From Costus lasius (taxonomy: Eukaryota > Streptophyta > Magnoliopsida > Zingiberales > Costaceae): a stretch of DNA of 64,000 nt. Location: positions 10,260,501 through 10,324,500 of the forward strand of contig CM050447.1 in assembly GCA_027563935.2 (NCBI GenBank). Direction: 5' to 3'. Below are positions 12,601 to 23,831 of this stretch, one piece after another. Within the stretch, counting starts at the first letter, position 1. Every line of letters starts with the position of its first letter. The position numbers and the translations under genes were made by a program. The notes below the pieces were generated by a model. The model was not told the DNA's origin, did not search any database, and saw only the letters and a list, made by a program, of their open reading frames with translations.

Positions 12601-15600
12601 TCAGATTAGAGGTGGTTGGAGTGGTAGATAAAGAAAGAACACAACATTATCTGACATGCTAAAAGAAATATAATTATTTGAATCATCTGTAGGTGCATTT
12701 TAGGAAAACTTTAATGGAAGAGAAAGAACTTTGTAATTATACCAAATTAGTGGTACAAAGTCTGTTTCTTATTGCAACACATCAGTGATTGGGACTTCTT
12801 GGCTCGGAAATGCCTGGGGAGTAAATTGCTTATTATCTGATGCTTAGATACATATCTAGCGGGCTTATGATATTTGCTTCATGTGCATTGATTTTCAAGC
12901 ATGTACCTTGCAGCCAAATGGCCAGTGCAGTGCTACTTGCTCATCTTGTAGTTTGATTTTGATAGACTGTTAACTGTCCTTAGGCAGTAGTTCATTTCCA
13001 TCTAACAATTTTGCACGATCAACTTTTATTATTTAGTCAGTAATGAAAATGCTGATGGAAGATATCTCAACGATGCTGGCCAAAACAAAAAAGTATCTCG
13101 ACTGAAAAATGGTCCAGGAAGAAATCAGTTTGCAGGTGCTAGAGCAGAAAAGTCAAAGGGCTTTATGCCTGACAGTTTTGACCGTGTTCTTCTTGATGCT
13201 CCATGTTCTGCCCTTGGTTTACGGCCTCGCTTGTTTGCTGGGGAGGTAAGACTACATTACCTATCTCCTCAGGGAAATGATATGCATTTTTTGTGCAGAA
13301 ATATAGTTCAACAAGCATAATGCCATCTACTTAATGTTGCTTTGTTATTTGTTAATCTCTAGTTGTGATTAGATTGAACTTTAGTACTGTGGCGCATGCT
13401 TAATAAGATAACATTGTGCAACAAAATCTATGTTTTATGTAGTTTTTTCACCTCTTTTACTTGCACCTTATTATCTTATGATTTTTATATTTAAAATTAA
13501 AAATGTTAAACTAATATCAGGTTTTAGTGTCAATATACAATTCCTCAAATGCATACTTAAGATATAATATCTGTTATACAAGTCACTAACGGAGGCACTG
13601 AATTCTTTTTATGTTAGCTTATTTTGTCTTTTGATTAAGTGTTAACATGATGACCCTCTTAGGAAACTATGCAATCTTTGATAAATCATGGAAAGTATCA
13701 GAGGAGGATGTTTGACCAAGCTGTTAAACTAGTTCGCCCAGGAGGGGTGATTGTTTACTCTACGTGAGTAGTTGTTCTCCGTGTTTTTCTTTTGTATTCT
13801 TCTTAGCAATAACTTCTGGTTAATTGTCCAAGATAGAATTTTGGAATTTAGATATAGAACTTAAGATTTATTTTAGAGAGTTAAACCTGTATAAGATATG
13901 AAATAATGAAAAGTCTTCATCATATTGTTGAATTGTTGGTACTATGCATGCCATCAATTTCCAAATTGATTTTTGGAAAATTGTGGACATCTCTGTATGC
14001 TTGATCCTAGGAACCTGACTGCAATGAGAAGGTCTTCTAAAGCTGTGAATAAGTAGTAAATTTTTATTCATTTTGTTAAACTGATAGTTATCATTAGGTA
14101 CATATAGCATACGTAGAGTTGGTTCTTTCTGCAGTCCTTTAATTTAGAGAGATGCAGAGCTATTGTTCTGAAGGTAATAAAGCAAGCAAGCTTCATGTAT
14201 AAACAAAATTTAAATTATTTTTGGGAACTTCCTGATACTGTTAATATGTTATAGCTGACTCCTTTAAGGCAGTCATACATTTTCTGATGCATCTATCTGT
14301 TATAGCTTTCTATAATGCGCTTTATGCTGTTCCATTTGAATATTTTTCTTTCTTGTTATTGAGTTACTAAAGATGGGTGAATCAGTAGCAAAGCTTTCAT
14401 ATAATTTTCTTGGGCTTATGAATGATACAAGGAAGTTTTCTCATCTGATGGGAGGCATCATTGGCTTTTTCAAATACTTTATCATCTGTCTTCGGAAAAC
14501 CTGACAGGGTGTGCCCGATTACCTTTTTTTCATGCTTCCTCATTTCTGTAACGGCAATAGAGAAAGTTAACATGCCTTCTTGATTTTCCATATCTTCTTC
14601 TAGAAATTCATCAAGTACAACCTGATAGAGCATGCCTTATTTTTTTATGACGTAAACAAGGATCGGAAAACCGGTCCGGTGGGTCGTTGGATCGGTACGT
14701 ACTAACCAGTAACAGCGGTAAACTGAAAAAATCTAATTTAATTTATTTTTTTAATATAATAATTAAATATTTCATCAAAACTGCCTGATATGTATAGCTA
14801 CTATACCGATACCGATTCAAAATCAAAATTTCTCTATTAAAAACGATACAAACCGACCAGTTTGTATAAAAACCGATCAGTACGTACCGGGTACCGAAAT
14901 AAAAAATTATTTTTCCTATAATATTATCGGTTTTCAATGGTTCCGCGACCGTTCTTTTACCGGACCGGTACAAACCAGTCAACACTGACCGGTTTTCAAT
15001 TCATTGGACTTGAATTGTGTAACTGTACTATAGAAGTTAACAAGCCTTTTTAACCCAGCAAGAATCAGTGTGTGCCCTTTTTACCCGTAAAGAACTTGAA
15101 AGTCAACTTCATTTGGTTTTATCTGGCTGTAGATGATGAAAAATCTCCAAACAATAAAGTTACTCAGTATTAGGCTTTTTGACAGGAATTAGGTTATGTT
15201 TGTTTATTCCGTCAGTAACAGCTTGAGGGTCTTCTGTTATATAATACTAAGATCTGCCGTTGTAGAATGATAGATGGGGTTCACATTCTTGAATTTTTAT
15301 ATACCTACAAGAGGATGAAATTATTAATTTTCCCATTATGAGTTGCTGCTGCTGATTTTCTCAAAGTGACGAGCAATGCTTTTTCTATATTAATTTTGCT
15401 TCTTTCAGGTGTACAATAAACCCAGGGGAGAATGAGGCTTTGGTGCGATATGCACTTGATAAGTACAAATGCCTCTCTCTGGCATCACAAGTAAGTTTCA
15501 TTATATGACCTAATTCTTTAGCGCTAAAAAAATGGTTTGTCGCTAGTGTTTGTTATGGCTTCTCGCAATAAATTGGGTTGCCATTTGGAGCTATGCTTAT

Positions 15601-17636
15601 CATTGATGATGATATATCTATGCTTTTGGCAGCACGGAAGTTGGCATATATTTATTTTTGAAAATCTGAGTTTGTAAAAGTTTTCACTTCATTTTATTTG
15701 TTCTTTTCACAAACCACAGCACCCAAAAATTGGAGGACCAGGTATTGTCGGCAGGTTTGAACTGTTTGGCGGGAAATATACGGAGTATGTACCTTCACTG
15801 TTCTCTTCTATTTTACATGCCTGTAGTTTCTAAGAAGTTGAAAGTTATTACGTTTTATGTAGGAGAATGTTTTTTCTTCTGTTATAACGTAACTGCACCA
15901 GCAAATTTACTTTTTATGTATTTCATGAAATGATGATCAAGTAGCCTTAGTTCTGTATTTGCCCTCAATGTAAAGCGAGTTCTTGGTGAATTCACCTATT
16001 AAGCTTGCAGTAAAATTTGATAACCTTTGAGGTAGTGATACTTGAAATAATTATAACGTTAACAGTTACGAGTATGGTTTCCTTCCTCTGCAAACAGTAT
16101 ATTAATACTGAAGCTGAAGTTGTGCGTATGTTTATTTTTTAAGCTACATTGCGATAAACCTACCTTATTTCATCGAGAACATCAATCAACAAAAATAACA
16201 TTTTTCTTAATGAAGTGGATAATCTCCTAAATATAATTGGTCGAATAACAAAAAGATGAGGGAGTTGAGTCATCTGAGTGTTTGATTCCTGTTGGTCCAG
16301 AAAAAATCAACGCGAGCCTCTAAAGTAAATGAGCAGTCTGAATTGGAGAACATAATTTATGTGATCAAGGGTTCTTAGGCTGACCTCTTACTATTAATGA
16401 GAATTGAAAGTCTTATTGCTGCACAAGCAATATTCCTATGCGGCGCAATTAGAAGGCATGCTTTGTTTGCAGAAGATGTTACATGTAATTTTCAAACAAA
16501 TAAAGTATTAATATATTTTAAGATAAACATGTAAAAGAAATAGGACAATTCTTAAAATATTAGAAACTCAATGTTATTGACCTTGTTTCCTTTTTTTTTT
16601 ATTTTCAATTTTCACGTGAATCCTTAGGATACTTCAATGCCTGGACGTAGCGTCCGTTTGGCTCCGCTATAAAGCAGCTTTTTTAAAAGACATGCTTTGT
16701 TTGCAAAGATGTTACATGTAATTTTTAAACAAATAAAGTATTAATATATTTTAAGATAAACATGTAAAAGAAACAGGACAATTCTTAAAATATTAGAAAC
16801 TCAATGTTATAACCTTGTTTTTTTTTGTTTTTTTTTTTTTTCAATTTTCATGTGAATCCTTAGATACTTCAATGCCTATACTTAGGGCCGTTTGGCTCCG
16901 CCATAAAGTAGCTTTTAAGAGAAGCTAGTTGAAAGTTGTTTGATAATCGAAATAAGAAGTTTTGGAACTTAGAAGCAGAAGTTTTTGAACCTGAAAAAGA
17001 AGATTCTGGCTACTACTGCTTTTGCATAAAAGTTTATACCCCTTAGTTGAAAATCTTTGAATTTGGAGGAATTTTGAAGATATATCATGCAAAGACATGT
17101 CATTTTCTGTAGGAGACAAATACTGTAATTTCACACATATATGAAATTTAAAATCTATTTTTAATAAGAAATTCGTTTCACAGAAAATATTCTGATTAGA
17201 TGATTCTTAAAAATCTATTTTTCTTGTATGACGCCGTTTCAGATAATTATTTTTTGGAGAGTATAATGAACTATATTTTCTGTTATCTGGAATTGTATAT
17301 GAGCCATTATTGACCTTTTCCATTTTGGTACTAAAGCTATCTAAGAGGAAGCTAGCTGAGTGATGAAAATTAATAGTATGAGATTCACCCACTAACGTAG
17401 AGTTCAAGGAGGCACAGCCTATACACTATGTACCAAAAGATTTTAGCTTTAGATTGGGCCATAAATTACTTTGATTAACCATTACTTCAGCTTCTAATTT
17501 GCCGTGAATTTTCTACTGCAGGGAATGGCTAACGGAGAGTGAGAGTGAACTTGTTCAGAGATTTGATCCATCATCGTCACTTGATACAATTGGGTTCTTC
17601 ATTGCAAAATTTGTTGTTGGCAAGAAGGATTTTTAA
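682..17636 (+). CDS. NSUN6/NOP2C-type RNA (cytosine-C5) methyltransferase, 3' part, six exons
   Basis: Predicted exons are 682-922, 13037-13245, 13663-13763, 15409-15490, 15720-15784 and 17522-17636 (stop TAA). Every junction is GT/AG and every phase matches, including the one across the 12.1-kb first intron. The product belongs to the NOL1/NOP2/Sun family, which transfers a methyl group from SAM to C5 of cytosine in tRNA or rRNA. The family's two cysteines are visible: motif IV DAPCSALGLRPRLFAGE in exon 2, and motif VI STCTINPGENE split across exons 3 and 4. The end, DTIGFFIAKF, is the usual NSUN C-terminus. The wording of these motifs resembles the plant NSUN6/NOP2C group from memory. The N-terminal PUA region and first SAM motif are outside the window. 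Nothing in the visible exons is broken, so the gene could still work if the huge intron is spliced. Confidence 0.88.
1088..1262. mobile_element. Possible small MITE in intron
   Basis: AT-rich segment starting AGGGTTGTCCAATAGG. It ends with sequence whose reverse complement is AGGGTTGGTTTAATTGG, so imperfect terminal inverted repeats of about 16 bp are present. It has no coding capacity. I did not find a clear target duplication. It could also be a fragment of a larger repeat. Confidence 0.3.
1527..2376. repeat. Left terminal inverted repeat of the palindromic element
   Basis: Pairs with the reverse complement of 11430-12224, with scattered substitutions and small indels. Landmarks shared in inverted order include GTTAACGCTCT, GGATGCATTAACCCC, CTCACCTGATTCGAC-type sequence, TTGTTAATGATTGCTGC and three AAATTATCGTGGAT-like motifs at the inner edge. 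Confidence 0.85.
2395..2785 (+). repeat. 84-bp tandem repeats, left array (about 4.5 copies)
   Basis: Units carry the string ATCGTGGACAAGGTGTCCATC, followed by TTATGAAATTAGGGTTCA and CTTGGTATCCC. Each unit contains a small palindrome, TGGACA-3 nt-TGTCCA. The same unit occurs in reverse orientation in the right arm. The ORFs here are by-products of a repeat length divisible by three. Confidence 0.85.
2834..4308 (+). pseudogene. Plant-mobile-domain-like protein gene, truncated inverted copy
   Basis: An ATG at 2834 opens a Ser-rich, then basic, N-terminus. This leads to a block containing FTLSDVAIILGLPRRGE, typical of the plant mobile domain proteins found in Ulp1-carrying transposons. The frame is lost near 3300-3360 and continues in other frames. 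An intron with GTAAG and TTGCAG ends (about 3637-3719) separates KEKPSGFSECAIVLC from VWLYEHYTLYNEYM. The copy stops abruptly at 4308, where the inverted duplication ends, so it has no protease part. No function is likely; it is a decayed transposon gene. Confidence 0.65.
4309..7160 (-). pseudogene. Plant-mobile-domain / coiled-coil / Ulp1-like transposon gene, decayed
   Basis: This is the longer, opposite-strand copy of the 2834-4308 gene. Reading from 7160 downward: a degraded start in which the ATG is ATA followed by an in-frame stop; the mobile-domain block (FTLSDVAVILGLPRRGE, 6901-6674); a helical stretch (about 6580-6296); and a Glu/Lys-rich coiled-coil part near 5290-5100. Last is a Ulp1-like segment (4510-4307) with NNKHWFLIYFDF, where the His-Trp and following Asp match the C48 cysteine protease His/Asp region. 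The catalytic Cys block, normally farther on, is missing because the palindrome junction cuts the gene at 4309. Introns and several stops are present. I consider it inactive. Confidence 0.6.
7235..9795 (-). repeat. 84-bp tandem repeats, right array part 1 (about 30 copies)
   Basis: Reverse complement of the left-array unit. The + strand units read ATCCACGATGATGGACACC, then TTGTCCACGATGGGGATACC and AACCCTAATTTCATAAG. Units differ by scattered substitutions and a few shortened copies (near 7500, 8600 and 8860). The array is far longer than its left counterpart, so copy number changed after the palindrome formed. Confidence 0.9.
9808..10819. mobile_element. About 1-kb element nested in the 84-bp array
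   Basis: It interrupts the array and is flanked by GACAATGTT (9799-9807) and GACAATATT (10820-10828), a 9-bp target duplication with one mismatch. The ends share ATCGCGA in inverted orientation (GAGGATCGCGATCC on the left, AAAATCGCGAGTTG on the reversed right). The left part is AT-rich with a repeated CTATTAGTAACTAATAGTATG motif. The middle (10210-10560) is a degenerate GCGACGGCGA/GAAGCTTCC repeat. The right part repeats GAGTTGACTCG. No coding gene. The 9-bp duplication suggests a MULE-type non-autonomous element. Confidence 0.6.
10829..11428 (-). repeat. 84-bp tandem repeats, right array part 2 (about 7 copies)
   Basis: Continuation of the same repeat after the nested insertion, ending where the right terminal inverted repeat begins. 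Some units are truncated, for example around 11290. Confidence 0.85.
11430..12224. repeat. Right terminal inverted repeat of the palindromic element
   Basis: Inverted partner of 1527-2376. It shares the TGTGTATCCATGATAG inner edge, the ACTTGCGCGG segment, the AGCGTTAACGG segment and the outer GGAAAATTTTTCCTCCC end. Confidence 0.85.
14655..14998. mobile_element. MITE-like insertion in intron 3
   Basis: About 340 bp between GAAAACCGGTCCGGTG on the left and CACTGACCGGTTTTC on the right, which are inverted copies with one or two changes. Inside are several CCGGT/ACCGGT and GTACGTACC motifs and AT-rich sequence. No ORF. The exact ends and target duplication are not certain. Confidence 0.5.
16457..16920. 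repeat. 234-bp tandem duplication in the last methyltransferase intron
   Basis: Two adjacent units begin with CATGCTTTGTTTGCA at 16457 and 16691. They share GTTACATGTAATTTT and AAATATTAGAAACTCAATG, a T-rich run, and the end CCGTTTGGCTCCG..ATAAAG.AGCTTTT. That last string resembles the ends of common plant non-autonomous transposons, so the duplicated unit may be an old small element. Confidence 0.75.
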
Positions 17637-20600
17637 GGTTATGGTACTCCGATGTTTAATAATATATCATTATCAAGGTACAACTGCGATCTTCTTGCGT
17701 CAGAGTTCAGAGAACTTTTAGATGTCTCTTTCTGCATTTAGGAGCTACATGAATGCTCAGTTTCACTTTTCTGTTCCTTCAGGAACGTTGACATCTTTAT
17801 CTTATGGACTGTAGAGACCATTAACTAGAACAAATTTTTTTCAAGACACCCGAGAACCAAGGCGCCTGCAACTTTTGAGTCGCATGAAATAGTTTCGGAG
17901 GAAATATACTAGCGCCCTATAGATAAAATCTCTGTTAATCCAAAGCACACTACCAGATTCAACTCTATTTTCCTCAGAAACCGTGTTAGAGTTGCTAGAA
18001 TGCTAGTTAATATTTTGCTGTGACACTAGTTTTTTTGCTTATACAGTCGGAGTATTCACACTAAATACAGAAGTTCAGAGGTTCCATCTTTAACTGTAGC
18101 ATTTTCTACTTATGTATTATTCATGTAATATTTAATATATAGTAATTTGTTTTAAAAATATTTTACTGGGCACTGATCTGAATGAATATGTGGATCGTTG
18201 TCCTCTGATTCTGAAAAAGGACGAAGTAACAAATAACGAGTAAACGTTTTTTTACTTTTTTACACTAATTAAGGCTGTGTTGTTTGTTCTCTGTTGTGCG
18301 ATAATGATAACATACTTGCCGATGCATCATATTGTCATATTTACCACTATAAACATTATTGTCTTATTATTCAGTTCCATATTTCATATTATCATTATAT
18401 AGAGACATCATGCAATCAATCTTGTGGTATAAAAAAGCAAGTTCAATATTGTGGTATCACTTGTAAGGTGATATGAGTGCCAATGACTTTTATATGTACA
18501 TTGGTGTGTATGGAGGAAGGGGGGTTTGGCCAATTGTGGGTTTTTTCGGAGGGGTTTAAATTATTCAGGTTATACAGGTCAACTTGATTATGACGTAGCT
18601 TAAGCTTATCCGGCTTATATATGTGTGCATATGTATACATGTATTTATATGTATATATGAAATTATATCTACATATGCATACATGTATTTATACCTACAT
18701 ATGCATAGTTGTATTTATACATACATACATATATGTATGCATGCTTGTAATAAAAAGTTTTCTGTTAACCAACCCCTTTTCTCCTCATTTGTTATGACCT
18801 TTACTGTCACTATAAAATAATTGTGGCTTATTACCAATTTGCTTTTTTAATGCTAATGCTTTCATCGATCTTTGACTTTTTACATATATTTTTATACACT
18901 AACAAACATTTTTCACCTTCTTCATTCTCACTTTACACAAATAAGTTGCATTTTTATTGCTACACAGATTGACATATATTATTCTATATGCATGGATATG
19001 CATTTTTAATTACTTATATGTATTCCCTTGTAGCACAAATAAACAAGATTCTTTCTGGTACATGTATACTAATGCAAACTCTATTGTAAGAGTATGAGCA
19101 TCTATGTTCTCTTTACAGTGTGAGACTTTTTCTCTTCAACACCTTTCATATGCAACCTTTTTGCTAAACTTTATATCGTATGTACTTTGCCACTTCAAAT
19201 TAAGAGTATTGGAAGATATGAAATATGTCAAGCATAAGAAACTTCGACAACTTCAATTTATGACAACAAACCTTAATGGAACGTACTTTGCATCACATGA
19301 TGTAATCAAAGTATAATTGAAATTCAATTTTAGCCAACGAAAAAGATCTGTATTGCCCTCCCTTCGAAATTTCTACACTTCCAATATGATAAAATTTAAG
19401 GTGTAGGGGAGTTAAATTTATAACAATGTCCAAATATATACACGTACAAGACATCCTCTTCCACACACTAAATTGCAGCTCTGTTCCTCCAAAGGCTTTA
19501 TTTGTTCGCCTTAATTTCACTCTTATGTTTTTCCTTCTTTGGTATACAAGATGCAAAAGAAGAATGCACATTTGATGGAATATACACAGACACAACTGTC
19601 CTGAACAAACCACCATTGATTCACAGGTTTTCTTTTTATTTGGTGTTCCAAATAATTGATATTGTTGTTGATCACTGCACTGCGATCGATGAATTAGCAT
19701 TAATTCCCATGTGTGTCATTTAATCAACTCTTACTGTGATTGATACGGCTTACTTTAGATAAGGCATTTTGCCTGTCTTATTTAGATTCTGGTGAGGGTA
19801 GACTTGTCTTCCCTCTCGATAAGCTGGGAATCTTAGAAACATGTTACTTAAAATCAGTTACCTTAGGATAAAATCAAGACATTGGTTGTGTAACAACTAA
19901 TAGAACTTTAATATGCGGTACAGCCATGCATGCGTGCCCATTATGTGTGTTGTGATGCTTAGATTTAACGTCCATCACGGTTAAACTGAGATGGGATTTA
20001 ATTGCCTTAACTCAGATAGATCTACCGTCTATAACTCATGCGGAGCTATGATGTGATGCTCCTCATAACCTTGTTTAGCAGGAAGAGGGGGTATGGATTT
20101 ATATTCAGTGTCCTCTTTCTGATGTCTAAAGTAGCAAAGGATCAAGGAAGAATGCATGTACAGTGGGTGGTGATGTGGAGCTTTTACTTGAATGATGATA
20201 GCAGACATATTCCTCCTTCCCACGTTGGCCCATGGTTGTGATGTGGAAGAAGAGAGATGACTTTTGAGGCATGTTCTAGGCCTATCATTATAGTGGAAGT
20301 TGTCTCTGCCTTTATGCTGCAGTGAAGTCGTGCGCTTTTAATAGACCTGATGTGTGACAATAGGCTGAGTTAAGCAGCTTATGCTTGACTTGTGATTGTG
20401 GACATGGTCCTTGGTTGGCCCACGCGCATGCTATCGAAGATGACATGTTTTTTCTCATTGTAAAGAGTAGACAATGCTCTTGTTGAGCCCTATGCTTAAG
20501 GCAGGCTCACATCGTTGTAGGGTTGTGATGATGCTCTTCTTGAGTTTCATCCTTCTACTATGTTCTTCTACAACTCTTTTGGAGTCATATCAAGACCTAT

Positions 20601-21856
20601 TTATTTGTGTCGAACTTCATTGCTCTTCTTGAAAGAGCCTTGCTAATTGCTCCATCTATGCAATTGTTCATTGACTCTACCTCGTTTGTCCATCTATAGG
20701 GGTTCAATCGATCTCCATCTAGGGAGAAGCTTTGTCGACTCCATCCATGAATTCTACAAACACGGTATGTTTTCTAGAGAGGTTGAACCTAGTGAGGCTT
20801 AAGAATGTGTTGACTTTGATTCTATGTTTGGACAACTGCCAAAGTTGATCTCACTAACTTGTTTCCAATAATTTTATACCTAGTATTCAATTGAACAATT
20901 CAACAACTTTTGTAGTGCGTTGGCAAACTTCTTTCTCTTCTATGCGGTCAATTCTCTTGAGATTTTAAATTCAAAGTTTATCCCTTTATATTTTGAGAAA
21001 GTATATGATTTGAAAATTTGATTTACTACCCTAGCTTTTATCGTTGGCCTCTAATCTGCAACTTATCCAGTTAAATATTTACACTTGTTTTGCACATTGG
21101 AAAAATCCTACGAAATGATTGATGCACTTGTATTGAAATTGACTCAGTTTTAGCTATGCGTAAGCTATCAACAGTCATTGTCTCAACTCTACTTGGTATT
21201 ATCTATTTATTTTTTTTTAAGGCCTTTATTCGTGTATGAAATGCTATTGATAAATGACTATGCCTCGTCTCTGAGGAAGACTAATCTGTTGGCTTGACAA
21301 AATCAAATAACTAAAGAAAAATGGTTTAGGCGTCATTGATAAGTTTTACAACTGGTGAATTATAGTGAAATCAGATTAATGAGAAGAATGTATTTGACTT
21401 GACATCTTTAAATACAAAGTTTTTTTTTTGTGTGCATGTTTTCAGCAGGTTTGCAGTTCGCGCTAGCCACAATATGGTGGAATCTTTATTTTATTTGGCA
21501 CATATTCTTTAAGAGCTTGAACTAAGATAGATGATGGAAAGAGCTTATTTATTAGTATGCTCCTTGGCATAATTGTATATTTCTCTCTGGGTGTTCACTT
21601 AACATATTTCATCAACCACATGCAAATGATTGCAAGTTACGAATATTTAGTCGATGGCAATCCCAGTTGGCCGCACATTTTGCAGCCCCTTTAAATGTGC
21701 GCCGCGCCATCAAACTTGAAAAATTCTTTACAAGTCATTGCATATGCACTTCTGCATTTCCAGCGCATTCGCGCGAGGATGGGAATCCTTTTTTTAAGTT
21801 TTCATTGCGTTTGGGCATGTGGTAGTAACAGTCAATGAGTCACCTAGTTAATGTAT
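17637..21856. other. 3' flank of the methyltransferase gene and intergenic DNA
   Basis: AT-rich sequence. The first few hundred bases probably hold the 3' UTR. Near 18608-18745 is an imperfect TATATG/CATACATGTATTTATA simple repeat, which explains the Tyr/Ile/His-rich ORFs there. The rest (18.8-21.8 kb) shows only short unrelated ORFs on both strands. I recognise no gene. Confidence 0.5.
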
Positions 21857-21861
21857 CCTTT

Positions 21862-23094
21862 TGTGATGACTATTCTTCTCCAAGGCCGGGCCAGAGGACT
21901 GGCCCACTGGCCTGGGCGACGGCCCAAGTCCACTGCCAAAGCCCAACCCAGTGAGGTGCTGGGCGAGCGAAGTGGACGGAGCGGAGGGCTTCGTCCCTGG
22001 GCGTGATCTGCGGCGGATCAACGGCGCCATCTCCGGCTCCATTCCCGACGCCGGAAGCAGCGAGGTCGACGGCGACTTCCTCGCCCCCTTCTCTGGCAGG
22101 ATCGGCGAGCGGACGGGTTGCGGATGAGGCGCGCGGATCCGACGAAAACTGCGGCTGGCGGGCGGAAAGGGAAAGATGGCTGGCACCGGCTGGACTTTCC
22201 CAAGAGGGAGGCGCCCTTTCCTTTAAGACGCCGGGCAGCGAGGAGACGGAGAAGAGGAGGGGGAGGGGAGCTTCATCTTCAAAGCAGAGGAGGGAAGGCG
22301 ACTTCCCTATCTCAGGCCCGACGATACCTTCCCAGCTCGAGTTCGTCCAAGCAGAAGAGGAAGAGGAGGGGGAGGTGGGTTCGGAGCCGGTGGTGTGCTC
22401 CTCCACCTCCCCCGACGATGGCAGCAGCGACTGGCGGCGATCACCTCTTCTCCCCCGTTCCAGGGCGCTGGCCCTGATGCCGTCGTCCGAGGGTGACGAC
22501 GAAGGGAGACCAGCGAGGTCTCTTTCCGGAGCTGCAGCTCTGATGCCGTCGCAGAGGGTGCGACGAAGAAGTTTCTCCGGTGAGTGAACTTGTAAGTCGA
22601 CGGCGAAGTGCCGTCGACGTGAGGGAGCGAGAGAGAGAGAGGTGAGGAAGAGGGTTTATGTAGGTTGTTTGGCCAGCAACGTAAATTTTCCTTACTCCCG
22701 TGTTCTCTTCTCCGGCTCCGGCGGGAGCTTTTCTAGGATTTCCGGCGGTTCTGTCTTCCTTCACCATCTCCCCGACGACAGCTTCCGGCGGTCCGGTGAC
22801 GAAGGCTGAGGCTCGGACGAGGGGTCCGAGCCTGCTGCACGTCCTCAGCCCGTCTACCTTTGCCTCCGGCGAACGAACGCCGTCGGCAATCTCCGGACGC
22901 AGGGGCGTCCGCACGAAGATGACGCCTCGGCTGGTGTTCGTTTCGAGGGAGGAGGCATTGACTTGAGTCAACCAAATCGACACGCGTGAAGATTCGAAAT
23001 CGAAATCGGATTTCAATTTCTGATTTTCGGGTGTCGGCACACATACGGAGGCGAACGGGTGACGTGGATTGGGCTGAATTGGGTGGGCGTGACA
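21862..23094 (+). repeat. 5' LTR of the 3.2-kb element
   Basis: GC-rich (GGCGACG, GGAGGAGG runs), with long open frames on both strands that are composition artefacts. The 3' third contains CCGTCGACGTGAGGGAGCGAG and a Cys-poor coding-like stretch also present in the other LTR. It ends in GTGACA directly before the primer-binding site. Confidence 0.92.
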
Positions 23095-23095
23095 G

Positions 23096-23107
23096 TGGTA
23101 TCAGAGC
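23096..23107 (+). other. Primer-binding site (initiator tRNA-Met)
   Basis: TGGTATCAGAGC lies one base after the 5' LTR. This is the classic plant retrotransposon PBS complementary to the 3' end of initiator tRNA-Met. Confidence 0.93.
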
Positions 23108-23831
23108 AAGGTTTCCGGCGAAGTTGGTGAAGGACTGACACGAGCCGAGGAGATGGCGGTGCGTAGGCGGCGCACCAACAGAGACAGCGGTGTGAGCGAC
23201 CGCTGCCCCTTTCCAGAGCAGGAGGCTCTGATGACCGTCGTCAGAGGGTGGCGACGATGAGAAGTCTGTGAGCGAGACTTCTTCCCAGAGCAGAAGGCTC
23301 CAAAGCCGTCACCAGGCGGGTGACGAGGAATTCGGCGTAGAGGGTACGCCGACGAGAGATCTATGAGATCTCTTCCCGGAGCAGAGGGCTTCGATGCCGT
23401 CACCAGGCGGGTGACGAGGGTCCGACATCTGCGAGGTGCCGATGAGGGTCTACGAGACTCTTTCCAAGGCTTCGAGTTGGTGATATGGTTGCTGACTAAC
23501 ATGATGATTCGGTGCGATAAGACGTGAACTCAATCACTATAGGTTGAGCGGAGCATCCGAGGATGATGCGTTATGGACGTGGCCCTGATGGCATTGAGTT
23601 GGGCGGAGCACAAGAGCACGATAGGACGTCGGCTGGATCACAGGAGGTTGGGCGGAGTACTAGAGGGTGGTGCGCTAGTACGTGAACCTGGTTGTGTTAA
23701 GTTGGACGGAGTGTCGAATCCATGCAAGGTTGGTTCAGCAGCATACATCATTAGATTGGAGCACAGGCGATGCTCCGACAGAGGACCCTGAAGAGGACGT
23801 CGAGGGCGACGTCCGAGTTGGTGGGGGAGAA
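23108..23831 (+). repeat. Internal non-coding domain with imperfect repeats
   Basis: The first half repeats AGAGCAGAGGCT..GATGCCGTCACCAGGCGGGTGACGA-like units. The second half repeats TTGGGCGGAGCA followed by GCGTTATGACGTG-like units of about 55 bp. The same module occurs in the solo LTR at 30401-31358. It ends with the purine tract before the 3' LTR. Confidence 0.75.
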
